Assembly (NCBI GenBank): GCA_947085425.1
Contig: CAMTWK010000032.1
Location: 1 to 57,347 of the forward strand
Length of the DNA: 57,347 bases
Source of the DNA: UKL13-2 sp947085425
Lineage (GTDB): Bacteria > Pseudomonadota > Gammaproteobacteria > Burkholderiales > Usitatibacteraceae
Direction of reading: 5' to 3'
The position numbers and the translations under genes are program-made. The notes beneath the pieces were generated by a model. That model ran no database searches. It worked only from the letters and a program-made list of their open reading frames with translations, and was not told the DNA's origin. Below, piece after piece: positions 25,128 through 33,695 of the stretch (position 1 is the first letter of the stretch; each line of letters begins with the position of its first letter).

Positions 25128-25679
25128 TTAGACAAAGGTTTCGGCGTCGGCCAACAGTGGCGCGTTGGCATCGGCCGCTTTGAGCTGGGGTTCACCGGAG
25201 ATGGCGATCGGCCAATCAATGTTGAGCGCCGGGTCGTTCCAACGCAGGCTGCGTTCGTGTTTGGGCGCGTAATAGTCGGTGGTTTTGTATAAAAACTCGG
25301 CGTGATCCGAGGTCACCAGAAAACCGTGGGCAAAGCCTTTTGGCACCCACAACATTTTTTTATTTGCTGCCGACAAGGTAACCGCCACGTGTTGGCCAAA
25401 GGTAGTGGAGCTGCGGCGTAAATCGACCACAATATCAAACACTTCACCGGCCACCACCCTCACCAACTTTCCCTGTGACTGTTCAATTTGGTAATGCAGG
25501 CCACGTAAAACACCACGGGCACTTTTGGAGTGATTGTCCTGCACAAACCGATCGGTTATTCCGATCAGCTCGGAAAATTGTTTTTCGTTAAAACTTTCGA
25601 AAAAAAATCCGCGTGTATCGCCATACACCGTGGGCTCAATAATTTTTACATCGGCAATGTTGGTATCAACGAGGCGCAT
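25128..25679 (-). CDS. rmlC: dTDP-4-dehydrorhamnose 3,5-epimerase RmlC
   Basis: The 183-residue cupin has the family motifs GDTRGFFFESFNEKQFSEL, FVQDNHSKSARGVLRGLHYQ (with the catalytic His), VVDLRRSSTTFG and WVPKGFAHGFLV, plus YKTTDYYAPKHERSLRWNDP. It converts dTDP-4-keto-6-deoxyglucose to dTDP-4-keto-L-rhamnose in the cytoplasm. The start overlaps the rmlA stop by one base (TAATG). Confidence 0.97.
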   Translation of the reverse strand: MRLVDTNIADVKIIEPTVYGDTRGFFFESFNEKQFSELIGITDRFVQDNHSKSARGVLRGLHYQIEQSQGKLVRVVAGEVFDIVVDLRRSSTTFGQHVAVTLSAANKKMLWVPKGFAHGFLVTSDHAEFLYKTTDYYAPKHERSLRWNDPALNIDWPIAISGEPQLKAADANAPLLADAETFV

Positions 25680-26560
25680 TAGTAGAGCGTCTCCGACAAC
25701 ATACGAATCAAATATTGCCCATAGGCATTTTTGAGCATCGGTTTGGCCAGCGCCTCAACGTCGGTGGCGCTAATCCACTTTTGGCGAAAAGCGATTTCCT
25801 CCGGACAAGCGACTTTTAAGCCCTGCCGGCGTTCAATGGTTTCGATGTATTGCGAGGCTTCGAGCAAAGACTCATGGGTTCCGGTATCGAGCCACGCCAT
25901 GCCACGCCCCATGGTTTCGCAATTGAGTTGGCCGCGCTCCAGGTACAGCCGGTTCAAGTCGGTAATTTCCAACTCGCCGCGTTTGGATGGCTTTAATGAC
26001 TTCGCCAATGCCGCCACTTGATTGTCGTAAAAATAAATACCGGTTACCGCATAACGTGATTTTGGGTTGGCGGGTTTTTCTTCCAGTGAAATTACCTTGC
26101 CATCCCGATCAAATTCGGCCACACCATAACGTTCCGGGTCTTGCACCGGATAAGTAAACACGGTTGCGCCGGAGGTGCGCGTCGCCGCCCGACTCAATAA
26201 GCCGGACAAATCGTGGCCGTAAAAAATGTTGTCGCCGAGAATCAGCGCCGACGGATCGTTGCCTATAAATTTTTCACCAATGATAAACGCCTGCGCCAAT
26301 CCATCTGGCGACGGTTGCACCGCATACGACAGATTCAACCCCCACTTCTTGCCGTCACCGAGTAATTCAGTGAAACGTGGGGTATCTTGCGGCGTGGAAA
26401 TAATCAGAATGTCGCGGATGCCGGCGAGCATCAGGGTCGATAACGGGTAATACACCATCGGTTTATCGTAGATCGGCAGCAACTGTTTGGAGACCACCTG
26501 GGTCACCGGGTAAAGCCGTGTGCCACTGCCGCCGGCAAGAATAATGCCTTTACGGTTCAT
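25679..26560 (-). CDS. rmlA: Glucose-1-phosphate thymidylyltransferase RmlA
   Basis: The start at 26560 (MNRKGIILAGGSGTRLYPVT) overlaps the rmlB stop as ATGA and gives the normal 293 residues; the longer frame to 26626 lies inside rmlB. Motifs: nucleotide-binding GGSGTRLYP, KQLLPIYDKPMVYYPLS, ILGDNIFYG and EEKPANPKS. It forms dTDP-glucose from dTTP and glucose-1-phosphate and is usually feedback-inhibited by dTDP-rhamnose. Confidence 0.97.
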   Translation of the reverse strand: MNRKGIILAGGSGTRLYPVTQVVSKQLLPIYDKPMVYYPLSTLMLAGIRDILIISTPQDTPRFTELLGDGKKWGLNLSYAVQPSPDGLAQAFIIGEKFIGNDPSALILGDNIFYGHDLSGLLSRAATRTSGATVFTYPVQDPERYGVAEFDRDGKVISLEEKPANPKSRYAVTGIYFYDNQVAALAKSLKPSKRGELEITDLNRLYLERGQLNCETMGRGMAWLDTGTHESLLEASQYIETIERRQGLKVACPEEIAFRQKWISATDVEALAKPMLKNAYGQYLIRMLSETLY

Positions 26561-27621
26561 TTTGTTTGTCCATATTGTGTGTTGATCCAGTCGCGGTAAC
26601 GGCCGGAGGTTACGCCGGTCACCCATTCCTGATGATCAAGATACCAGCGGATGGTTTTTTTCAATCCACTTTCAAAATTTTCTTCGGCAGCCCAGCCCAG
26701 TTCCCGCTCGAGTTTGGTTGCATCCACCGCATAACGGCGGTCGTGCCCCGGCCGGTCTTTGACAAATTGAATCAGGCTGGCGTATTTGCCGCCGTTCTGA
26801 CGGGGCACTAATTCATCCAGCGTCGCACAGATGGCGTGCACCACTTGCAAATTGTTGCGCTCATTCCGCCCGCCGACGTTATACACCTCACCGACCCGAC
26901 CTTTGGCCAGCACCAGCCGGATCGCCCGGCAATGATCGAGCACGTACAACCAGTCGCGCACATTTTTGCCGTCGCCATACACCGGCAGGGGTTTGCCGGT
27001 CAGGGCATGGGTGATCATCAACGGAATGAGTTTTTCCGGAAAGTGATATGGACCGTAGTTATTTGAGCAATTGGTGGTCAATACCGGCAAGCCGTAGGTA
27101 TGGTGATGGGCGCGCACCAAATGATCCGAGGCGGCTTTGGACGCCGAATAAGGGCTGTTGGGTTGGTAGCGATGGGTTTCCGCAAACGGTGCGTCGTCCA
27201 TGCTAAGCGAGCCATACACTTCGTCGGTGGAAACATGCAAAAAGCGAAAGGTGGCCTGTTCATCGGTGCTCAAGGCCATCCAAAATTTGCGTGTGGCTTC
27301 GAGCAAATTAAAGGTGCCGACCACATTGGTGGCGATAAACTCGTCGGCACCCTGAATGGAGCGGTCAACATGACTTTCCGCTGCAAAATTGACCACCGCA
27401 CGTGGTTTCAGCTCGGCAAATAATTTATCAACCAGCACCCGGTCACCAATATCCCCTTTGACAAACCGGTATTGGGGATGGTCGGCAACGTCATCCAGTG
27501 ACTGTAAATTACCCGCGTAGGTCAGTTTGTCGAGATTACAAACCGGCTCGGTTGAGTTGGCAAGCCAGTCGCGAATAAAGTTGGAGCCAATAAAGCCCGC
27601 ACCACCGGTAACAATAATCAT
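26557..27621 (-). CDS. rmlB: dTDP-glucose 4,6-dehydratase RmlB
   Basis: The 354-residue short-chain dehydrogenase-type enzyme has GGAGFIGSNFIRDWL (NAD binding), AAESHVDRSI, HVSTDEVYG and the catalytic YSASKAASDHLVRAHHHTYGLP. It produces dTDP-4-keto-6-deoxyglucose, the branch point for rhamnose and for the amino sugar that the fused aminotransferase would make. It is the first gene of the O-antigen operon. There are 89 bases between it and the upstream glycosyltransferase gene. Confidence 0.97.
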   Translation of the reverse strand: MIIVTGGAGFIGSNFIRDWLANSTEPVCNLDKLTYAGNLQSLDDVADHPQYRFVKGDIGDRVLVDKLFAELKPRAVVNFAAESHVDRSIQGADEFIATNVVGTFNLLEATRKFWMALSTDEQATFRFLHVSTDEVYGSLSMDDAPFAETHRYQPNSPYSASKAASDHLVRAHHHTYGLPVLTTNCSNNYGPYHFPEKLIPLMITHALTGKPLPVYGDGKNVRDWLYVLDHCRAIRLVLAKGRVGEVYNVGGRNERNNLQVVHAICATLDELVPRQNGGKYASLIQFVKDRPGHDRRYAVDATKLERELGWAAEENFESGLKKTIRWYLDHQEWVTGVTSGRYRDWINTQYGQTK

Positions 27622-27690
27622 GAATTTTGAACCATCAAATCAACACCCGCACAGTGCGCGCTCGACCCAATTGAGTGACTAAAGCGCATC

Positions 27691-27714
27691 ATTTTAGCAG
27701 TATGGCGCGGTCAA
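27691..27714 (-). promoter_or_regulatory. Putative extended -10 promoter of the rml/O-antigen operon
   Basis: On the minus strand TGCTAAAAT (27699-27691) is an extended -10 element, with TTGACC 12 bases upstream of the hexamer. The layout is the same as the candidate before gspE. It is about 70 bases upstream of rmlB and overlaps the 3' end of the preceding gene. Pattern only. Confidence 0.35.
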
Positions 27715-28475
27715 CCCTGCTGCGACTTTTTGGTCAATTCGATCAATTTGGCGTATTTGGCAAAGGCCGCAAAACTGCCGATGGCAACATGGGCAAATCC
27801 AGGCCCGCCATCGAGAAATCCGCGCCGTAAAAAGTAGAATTTGATAAAACGTGCCACCGGGCTCAAAAACAGCCGCCAGTAACCCGCCCGCACCCCCTGC
27901 TCAAACAATGATTCGGCGTGGATCGAGGAATAACGATTTTGCTTCAGCAGGTAGGTCGAAATCTCCTCGGCCGACTCATGCAACAGGTCACCACCGAGTT
28001 TGCCGACCGGCTCGGTGGTGATGACCGCTTCGTGTACCGGGTCGTTGCTCCAGCTGGCGAATTGACGATGAAACAGTCGTAACGACCAATCCGGATACCC
28101 CTCGCCGTGGTTTAACCAACGGCCAAAAAACCGGTTGCGGCGCGCCATCCGATAGGCTTTGCAAGTCGGCGCGGCCAGCGTGGCACGAATACTGGCTTCG
28201 AGTTCCGGGGTGGCGCGTTCATCCACATCCAGACACAAAACCCAGTCGTGTTTGGCTGCCGTGACGGCAAATTGTTTTTGTTTGCCAAAACCGAGCCATT
28301 CCTTTTCAATCAACCGACAATTGCGCACACTGGCAATGGCGCGGGTCTCATCTTCGGAGCCCGAGTCGACCACCAGAATTTCGTCGGCAAAACCAACACT
28401 ATCGATACATTCGGCAATTTGACTGGCCGCGTCTTTGGCGATGATACAAACGGAAAGCGGGATTTTTTGGGTCAT
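27711..28475 (-). CDS. Family 2 glycosyltransferase, WaaE/KdtX-like LPS core enzyme
   Basis: The start at 28475 (MTQKIPLSVCIIAKD) gives 254 residues; the ORF extension upstream runs into the divergent promoter region. Motifs: LSVCIIAKDAA, EILVVDSGSEDETRAIA, KQFAVTAAKHDWVLCLDVDERATPEL and DWSLRLFHR. These are diagnostic of the WaaE/KdtX group, which adds beta-glucose to heptose I in enteric bacteria. It is divergent from waaC, in keeping with a core-synthesis role. The exact sugar is not determinable. Confidence 0.85.
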   Translation of the reverse strand: MTQKIPLSVCIIAKDAASQIAECIDSVGFADEILVVDSGSEDETRAIASVRNCRLIEKEWLGFGKQKQFAVTAAKHDWVLCLDVDERATPELEASIRATLAAPTCKAYRMARRNRFFGRWLNHGEGYPDWSLRLFHRQFASWSNDPVHEAVITTEPVGKLGGDLLHESAEEISTYLLKQNRYSSIHAESLFEQGVRAGYWRLFLSPVARFIKFYFLRRGFLDGGPGFAHVAIGSFAAFAKYAKLIELTKKSQQG

Positions 28476-28522
28476 TGTGCGTGAAATTCTACGCGAACGG
28501 GCTTGAACTTGGCATTCCAATA

Positions 28523-28558
28523 TTGGTGGCCGAGACCAGTAGCACGTAAAATTGCGAT
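28523..28558 (+). promoter_or_regulatory. Candidate promoter giving a leaderless waaC transcript
   Basis: TTGGTG (28523-28528), an 18-base spacer and TAAAAT (28547-28552) place the expected transcription start about seven bases later, at the A of the waaC ATG (28559). No Shine-Dalgarno sequence is visible before the ATG. Confidence 0.3.
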
Positions 28559-29572
28559 ATGCGCATCTTGCTGGTCAAACTATCCTCGCTTGGCGACGTT
28601 GTTCACAATTTCCCGGTTGCCCGTGACCTGCGGCGCGCCTTTCCGGACGCGACGATTGACTGGGTTACGGAGGCGGCCTACGCGCCGTTGGTGAGGCTGC
28701 ATCCGGATATTCAGACTGTTTTTACCGTGCACCTGCGTGCTTTAAAAAAGGCCTGGTGGCGGCCGTCCAATTGGTGGCGTTTTTTTGACGAAAAAAAAGC
28801 ACTAAACCGGCACCGTTTCGATCTCATTCTCGACTCTCAGGGACTCCTTAAGAGCGCACTTGTTGCCCATTGGGCAAACGGGCCGGTCGCCGGATTTGAT
28901 CAACGCAGCGCGCGCGAGCCCATGGCGGCGCGCTGGTATCAACACACGTCGGGGATAGATCGCCAAAACCACGCGGTGCGGCGAAACCGCGCCCTGGCTG
29001 CCGCCGCCCTGCGTTACGACGTACCGCCAGACTGTGATTATGGATTTACCGTTGCCCCCGCTGTTGACCCGCGTTGGGCAAGTGACTACGTGGTATTTTT
29101 GCACGCCACCAGCCGTGCCGATAAATGCTGGCCGGTGGAGTCGTGGATTAAATTGGGTCGCGCCTGTCATAACCTCGGCTGGCGGGTGGTGGTGTTGGCG
29201 GGCAACGCTGCTGAATTCGCACGCAGCACCGAAATCATCACCGGCATTACCAATACCGCCGTTGCCATCGGCGCCGCTGATGCCACCGATGCGATCGAGC
29301 CCATGCCGTTACCGCAAACCGCAGCCATTTTATCCGGCGCAAAATTGGTGGTGGGTGTGGACACCGGCCTGGTGCACTTGGCGGTGGCGTTAAAGCGCCC
29401 GGCCATCGGCATTTTCCTCACCACCCAGCCGGGGGCCACCGGACTCTATGCGGGTGAAACCAACACACAAAATGCGGTCAATTTAGGCGGTGGCAGCCGC
29501 GATCAACCCGCCGTTGTAACGGTAGACAAAGTGATTGATGCAGTCGCAAACATTGCAGCAGGCGCACACTGA
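28559..29572 (+). CDS. waaC: LPS heptosyltransferase I WaaC
   Basis: The 337-residue GT9 enzyme begins MRILLVKLSSLGDVVHNFPVA, the WaaC signature, and contains VDWVTEAAYAPLV-like (here IDWVTEAAYAPLVRLHP), LDSQGLLKSAL, FLHATSRADKCWP and GVDTGLVHLAVALKRP for ADP-heptose binding. It adds the first L-glycero-D-manno-heptose to Kdo2-lipid A at the inner membrane. The stop overlaps the waaA start (TGATG), so the two are coupled. Confidence 0.96.
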   Translation: MRILLVKLSSLGDVVHNFPVARDLRRAFPDATIDWVTEAAYAPLVRLHPDIQTVFTVHLRALKKAWWRPSNWWRFFDEKKALNRHRFDLILDSQGLLKSALVAHWANGPVAGFDQRSAREPMAARWYQHTSGIDRQNHAVRRNRALAAAALRYDVPPDCDYGFTVAPAVDPRWASDYVVFLHATSRADKCWPVESWIKLGRACHNLGWRVVVLAGNAAEFARSTEIITGITNTAVAIGAADATDAIEPMPLPQTAAILSGAKLVVGVDTGLVHLAVALKRPAIGIFLTTQPGATGLYAGETNTQNAVNLGGGSRDQPAVVTVDKVIDAVANIAAGAH

Positions 29573-30900
29573 TGTTGCGACTTGTTTACAGCCTGTTGTT
29601 TCACCTGGCGGTGCCGGTGGTGCTGGTGCGGCTATGGCTTCGCGGCCGCAAAGAACATGGTTATAGACAACATATTGGTGAACGGTTTGGATTGCCCGGC
29701 GATACGGCACCGCAATCGGCTGGCCGCTCACGGCACCAACCGCAACCCATTTGGTTGCACGCAGTTTCCGTCGGCGAAGTGCGCGCGGCGGCTCCCCTCA
29801 TCGACAAATTGCGGATCGCTTTTGTCGGCCACCCAATCCTGTTGACCTGTATGACCCCGACCGGTCGCCGCACCGCGCGCGGACTATTGGCCGACGAGGT
29901 TGACGTGGTGTATTTACCCTACGACTTACCGTGGGCGCTGGCTTTGTTTATGGCCCGCCATCAACCAAGGATGTTGATCGTCATGGAAACTGAGTTATGG
30001 CCAAATCTGCTCGCCGCCTGCCGCCAACGGCAGGTGCCGGCGTTTTTGGTCAACGCCAGAATGTCGCAAAAGTCGCAACAGGGCTATTTGAGATTTGCGC
30101 CCGTGCGCGCGCTGGCGCGACAGGCGATGCAATCATTTTCTGCCGTTTTGGCGCAGTCAGCAGATGACGCGGTGCGCCTCTCCAGCCTCGGTGCCGCCAC
30201 GGTCGAAATCACCGGCAATGTGAAATTTGATCAGGCTCTGGATGAAGCGGCGATTAATCAAGGATTGGCGTGGCGAAAACGCCTGGATGGTCGCAAAGTG
30301 ATATTGCTGGCAAGTACCCGCGATCATGAAGAACTGCCGTTGCTTGCCGCATTTCGAAACGTGACCGACTGGCCGGCTGCTGACCACGCGCGGCGACCGT
30401 TGCTGGTGGTGGTGCCACGCCATCCAACCAGGTTTGACGTGGTGTTTGCACAAGCGCAGGAAACCGGTCTGCTCATCATGCGGCGCAGCCAGATGGAGGA
30501 CGCAGGCAGCGCGGGTGACCCGATGCGGCTGGCCGATGTCTGGCTAGGTGACTCGATGGGCGAAATGCAGGCCTATTACGCCATGTGTGACGTGGCCATT
30601 ATTGGCGGCAGCTTTGAGCCGTTGGGGGGACAGAATCTGATCGAAGCAGCAGCGTTGGCCAAGCCGGTCATCATGGGCCCCTCAACATTCAATTTCAACG
30701 AAGCGGTGCAATTGGCGGGCAACGCCAATGCCATGTTCAACGTCGCCAACCCGGCAGAAGCAATGACAACAGCGAGGCGGTTGTTGGCGGATAACGAATT
30801 ATTGGCAACCATGGGTGCCAATGCGCTCGGTTTTGCCACAGCGCACGGCGGCGCGACCGACCGTTCCATCGCCGTCATTCAATCACGGCTAAAAAAATAA
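29572..30900 (+). CDS. waaA: 3-deoxy-D-manno-octulosonic acid transferase WaaA
   Basis: The 442-residue protein has an N-terminal membrane anchor (residues ~5-22), WLHAVSVGEVRAAAPLI with the catalytic Glu, VVYLPYDLPWAL, METELWPNL and the C-terminal GGSFEPLGGQNLIEAAALAKPVIMGP donor site. It transfers Kdo from CMP-Kdo to lipid A precursor before WaaC acts. The GERFG motif near residue 37 is typical. It ends 70-140 bases before two small mobile elements. Confidence 0.96.
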   Translation: MLRLVYSLLFHLAVPVVLVRLWLRGRKEHGYRQHIGERFGLPGDTAPQSAGRSRHQPQPIWLHAVSVGEVRAAAPLIDKLRIAFVGHPILLTCMTPTGRRTARGLLADEVDVVYLPYDLPWALALFMARHQPRMLIVMETELWPNLLAACRQRQVPAFLVNARMSQKSQQGYLRFAPVRALARQAMQSFSAVLAQSADDAVRLSSLGAATVEITGNVKFDQALDEAAINQGLAWRKRLDGRKVILLASTRDHEELPLLAAFRNVTDWPAADHARRPLLVVVPRHPTRFDVVFAQAQETGLLIMRRSQMEDAGSAGDPMRLADVWLGDSMGEMQAYYAMCDVAIIGGSFEPLGGQNLIEAAALAKPVIMGPSTFNFNEAVQLAGNANAMFNVANPAEAMTTARRLLADNELLATMGANALGFATAHGGATDRSIAVIQSRLKK

Positions 30901-30973
30901 AGCCGTTGAAATGAAAGTCGTTTACTGGCGAAGCGTTTGCGGCAAAAAACCCTCAAACACCGCCTAAACAGTA

Positions 30974-31041
30974 GTGCCCAGCCGCATTTTTCACGGGCCA
31001 GTCCCCAAGCGGAGTGGGGCCGAGCTGTGAAATATGCTGGC
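30974..31041. repeat. Short relic of inverted-repeat element family B, abutting a family A element
   Basis: Ends GCCCAGCCGCATTTTTCAC and, at the right, GTGAAATATGCTGGC form imperfect inverted repeats like those of the family B elements at 46180 and 57026. The element is flanked by TA (30972-30973 and 31042-31043). Its interior is only a CCCC/GGGG hairpin. It could also serve as the transcription terminator of waaA. Confidence 0.45.
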
Positions 31042-31043
31042 TA

Positions 31044-31185
31044 GCAGTTTGTTGAAATTCGTCGCGAGCGAAGGTCAGGCAAGGCGGAAAGCGGCGAAAA
31101 ACCGGAATGTATGCGGTATACATGAGGGTTTTGAGCCGCTTGCCAACGCCGCATCACCGAGCGCAGCAGAATTTCAACAATCTGC
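31044..31185. mobile_element. 142-bp inverted-repeat element, family A copy 1
   Basis: The element is nearly identical to 57203-57344. It starts GCAGTTTGTTGAAATT and ends AATTTCAACAATCTGC, and the similarity between its two halves continues inward to a central ATGTAT/ATACAT palindrome, so a single strand could fold almost end to end. It is flanked by TA on both sides, as expected of a TA-targeting (IS630/mariner-like) non-autonomous element. No ORF. Its right end contributes the stop codon of the tolC homologue. Confidence 0.8.
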
Positions 31186-32516
31186 TAGTTAACCAACAAA
31201 CGGTTAATTTCCGCCAAGTCTTCTTCGGTCAAACGGCCGGCAGCCGATTTCAATCGCAATTGCGACAAGATGGTTGTGTATCGCGCCTGCTGCAAATCAC
31301 GGCGGGTCTGAAATAACAGCTGCTGAGAATTCAGCACGTCGACGTTGGTACGCACGCCGACTTCTTTACCAAGCAATGTTGAATCCAATGATGCCTGTGA
31401 CGATATCAACGAGGCTTCCAGCGCCTTGACCTGGGCGACACCACTGGTCACATTCAAAAAGGAGGTACGCACCGACTGGCCGACAACCCGTTTGCTGTTT
31501 TCAAAATCCTGCTCGGCACGTGTGCGATTAGACAACGATTGGCGGATTTTTGATTGGGTGCCGCCGCCTTGAAATAACGGGATGGTCAATACCAAACCGA
31601 CGGAGGTTCCTTTCGAGGTAAACGGTGTGCCGGTGGATGGCGCATCGCTGTACGAATAGCCGCCGGTAAGATCGAGTGTCGGCAAATGACCCGACTGGCT
31701 GCGATTGACTTCTTTCTGGGCAATTTCATAAAGCGCCCGCGCTTGGGCGATCGCGGGGCTGGCCTCTTCCGCGCCCTTCACCCATAACAACGGATCGGCC
31801 GGGGTTGGCAGCGCCAACGGGGCTTTGTCGCGCAGCGGGGACAGCACCGGTGCGTCTTTGCCGATTAATTGCTGCAGTGCATTTTTCTTGATTTCAAGGT
31901 CGTTCTGATCGGCGATTTCGCGCGACACCGATAAATCGTAGCGGGCCTGCGCCTCGTAGGTGTCGACAATGGTTGATGTGCCGACTTCAAAATTACGCTT
32001 GGCTTGCGCAAGCTGTTCGGCAAACGCCTTTTTCTGGGCGGCCGACAAGGTGACGTTGTCCAGCGCCAACAAAACATCAAAGTAGGCCTGTGCGGTGCGC
32101 GAGACAATATTTTGTTTGGCGTCGGCAAACACGGCTTCAGCCTGTTTGACCTGCAATCCCGCCTGATCAACCGCAATCCAGCTCTGCATTCTGAACAACG
32201 GCTGGGTGAGGGTTAACGAATAACCTTTGCTGGTGTAATCACTATTACGAATAAGACCGGCGGAATTCGATTCGCTGTCGAAGCGCGTTTGGCTGCCAGA
32301 CAACGAAATGCTCGGCAGAATGGTTGCGCGTGCCTGCGGTGACGCTTCTTTGGCGGCTTCATACGTGGCGCGGGCGGCGGCATAGACCGGGTCTTGGGAA
32401 ACCGCGTCGCGGTAAATGGACATCAGATCGGCGGCATTGGCGCCCACGCTGAAGGAACTGGCCAGGGTGGTGACAAAAAGTCCGGCAACAACGCGAGAGA
32501 GTTTGTGGTTTTTCAT
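31185..32516 (-). CDS. tolC: TolC-family outer-membrane efflux channel protein
   Basis: The start at 32516 opens with a signal peptide (MKNHKLSRVVAGLFVTTLASSFSVGANA) and gives 443 residues; the longer frame overlaps the rhodanese gene. Two OEP repeats are visible, with SRTAQAYFDVLLALDNVTL and SVGLVLTIPLFQGGGTQSKIRQS as landmarks. TolC trimers form the outer-membrane and periplasmic duct of type I and RND pumps. The TAG stop (31185-31187) straddles the edge of a family A element, so the last residues may have been altered by the insertion. It follows the rhodanese gene by 61 bases. Confidence 0.93.
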   Translation of the reverse strand: MKNHKLSRVVAGLFVTTLASSFSVGANAADLMSIYRDAVSQDPVYAAARATYEAAKEASPQARATILPSISLSGSQTRFDSESNSAGLIRNSDYTSKGYSLTLTQPLFRMQSWIAVDQAGLQVKQAEAVFADAKQNIVSRTAQAYFDVLLALDNVTLSAAQKKAFAEQLAQAKRNFEVGTSTIVDTYEAQARYDLSVSREIADQNDLEIKKNALQQLIGKDAPVLSPLRDKAPLALPTPADPLLWVKGAEEASPAIAQARALYEIAQKEVNRSQSGHLPTLDLTGGYSYSDAPSTGTPFTSKGTSVGLVLTIPLFQGGGTQSKIRQSLSNRTRAEQDFENSKRVVGQSVRTSFLNVTSGVAQVKALEASLISSQASLDSTLLGKEVGVRTNVDVLNSQQLLFQTRRDLQQARYTTILSQLRLKSAAGRLTEEDLAEINRLLVN

Positions 32517-32577
32517 GGGTACGTTTGGACCTTCGAACAAAAGAACAAAAATTGGTTTGGTGGACGCGGGACGTGCA

Positions 32578-32901
32578 TCAATAAGTTGGCACTGAACGAT
32601 CAACCGTCCGTGACCATGCGTCAATACCACCCTGTAGATTATGCAAGTTATTAAAGCCCTGCCGCTGCAGATATGCGACGACCTGCAGACTTCTCATGCC
32701 GTGATGACAAATTATGACCGTAGGATGTGTTGAATCGATCTCTTGGATGCGCGCCGGTATTTGCTGCATTGGCAATAACATGGCACCGTCGAGTTTGGCC
32801 AGCGCCCACTCCCACGGTTCCCGCACGTCGATCACCACCGGCCGGTCGGCCATGGGGGATTCAAGCAGTTTGCTGAGTTCGATGGCGGAAAGCTGATGCA
32901 T
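32578..32901 (-). CDS. Rhodanese-like domain protein
   Basis: The 107-residue single-domain protein has VVIDVREPWEWALAKLDGAMLLPM and the active-site loop CHHGMRS (Cys near residue 65), then the QGFNNLHNLQGGIDAWS ending of GlpE-type rhodaneses. A sulfur transferase role is implied by the family. It stands between pcm and tolC, a common arrangement in Betaproteobacteria. Confidence 0.92.
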   Translation of the reverse strand: MHQLSAIELSKLLESPMADRPVVIDVREPWEWALAKLDGAMLLPMQQIPARIQEIDSTHPTVIICHHGMRSLQVVAYLQRQGFNNLHNLQGGIDAWSRTVDRSVPTY

Positions 32902-32915
32902 AAAAACCGAATCGG

Positions 32916-33590
32916 TTAAAACTGAAAACGCGACGGTTGCGGCGCATTCAAAAGTGGCGGCACCACGGTTTCAAATAATTCACAGGTGTTGAAGGCGGTC
33001 TCGGTTATTTTGGTGATCAAGGTGCCTTTCATCGCCGGCGCATCGCCAATCACGGCGAACAAACGGCCACCAATTGCCAGAAAAGGCAGGTAAGCGCCCG
33101 GCACCTCCGGCAATGATCCGGTGAAAACAATCACTTCAAATTTTTGCTGCGACGGTACAAATGCGGCCGGACTGATGGCCGCGTCACCAACGGTAATTTC
33201 GACATTACCGATTCCGGCTGTGGCGAGTTTGGCTGCGGCGCTGGTGGCCAAGGTTTGGAAGTATTCGATTGACGCGACCCGCTCGACAGACTTCGCCAGC
33301 AGGGCGGTGAAATAACCCGAACCGGTGCCGATTTCCAGAGCGCGCTCGTGTGACTTCGGCGCGAGTTCCTGGAGAATGCGCGCCTCCAGTTTTGGCGACA
33401 TCATCGATTGCCCCTCGCCGTTTTCATCGAGGGGAATTTCGGTGTCCATAAAAGCCAGCGATTTATAAGCAGCGGGCACAAAATCTTCACGCTTGACGGT
33501 AAACAACAGTGCGAGCACGTCCTGATTAAGGACATCCCACGGGCGGATTTGTTGCTCGACCATATTAAAACGGGCTTGTTCGATGGACAT
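32916..33590 (-). CDS. pcm: Protein-L-isoaspartate O-methyltransferase
   Basis: The start at 33590 (MSIEQARFNMVEQQIRPWDVL) gives 224 residues. SAM-binding ALEIGTGSGYFTALLA is near residue 80, preceded by MMSPKLEARILQEL. The N-terminal QARFNMVEQQIRPW is characteristic of the proteobacterial branch that sits with tolC. The enzyme begins repair of damaged aspartyl residues. Divergent members of this group lack repair activity, so the exact substrate is less certain than the fold. Confidence 0.9.
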   Translation of the reverse strand: MSIEQARFNMVEQQIRPWDVLNQDVLALLFTVKREDFVPAAYKSLAFMDTEIPLDENGEGQSMMSPKLEARILQELAPKSHERALEIGTGSGYFTALLAKSVERVASIEYFQTLATSAAAKLATAGIGNVEITVGDAAISPAAFVPSQQKFEVIVFTGSLPEVPGAYLPFLAIGGRLFAVIGDAPAMKGTLITKITETAFNTCELFETVVPPLLNAPQPSRFQF

Positions 33591-33695
33591 GATGGGCAGG
33601 CTCGGCAATGAAGGCTTGGAAAGTAAGGAGTAAGGCGGTTTGATTATTTTAACAACGGATGGCGCAATCACCCTTTGGCTTTTGCATGGCGGTGT

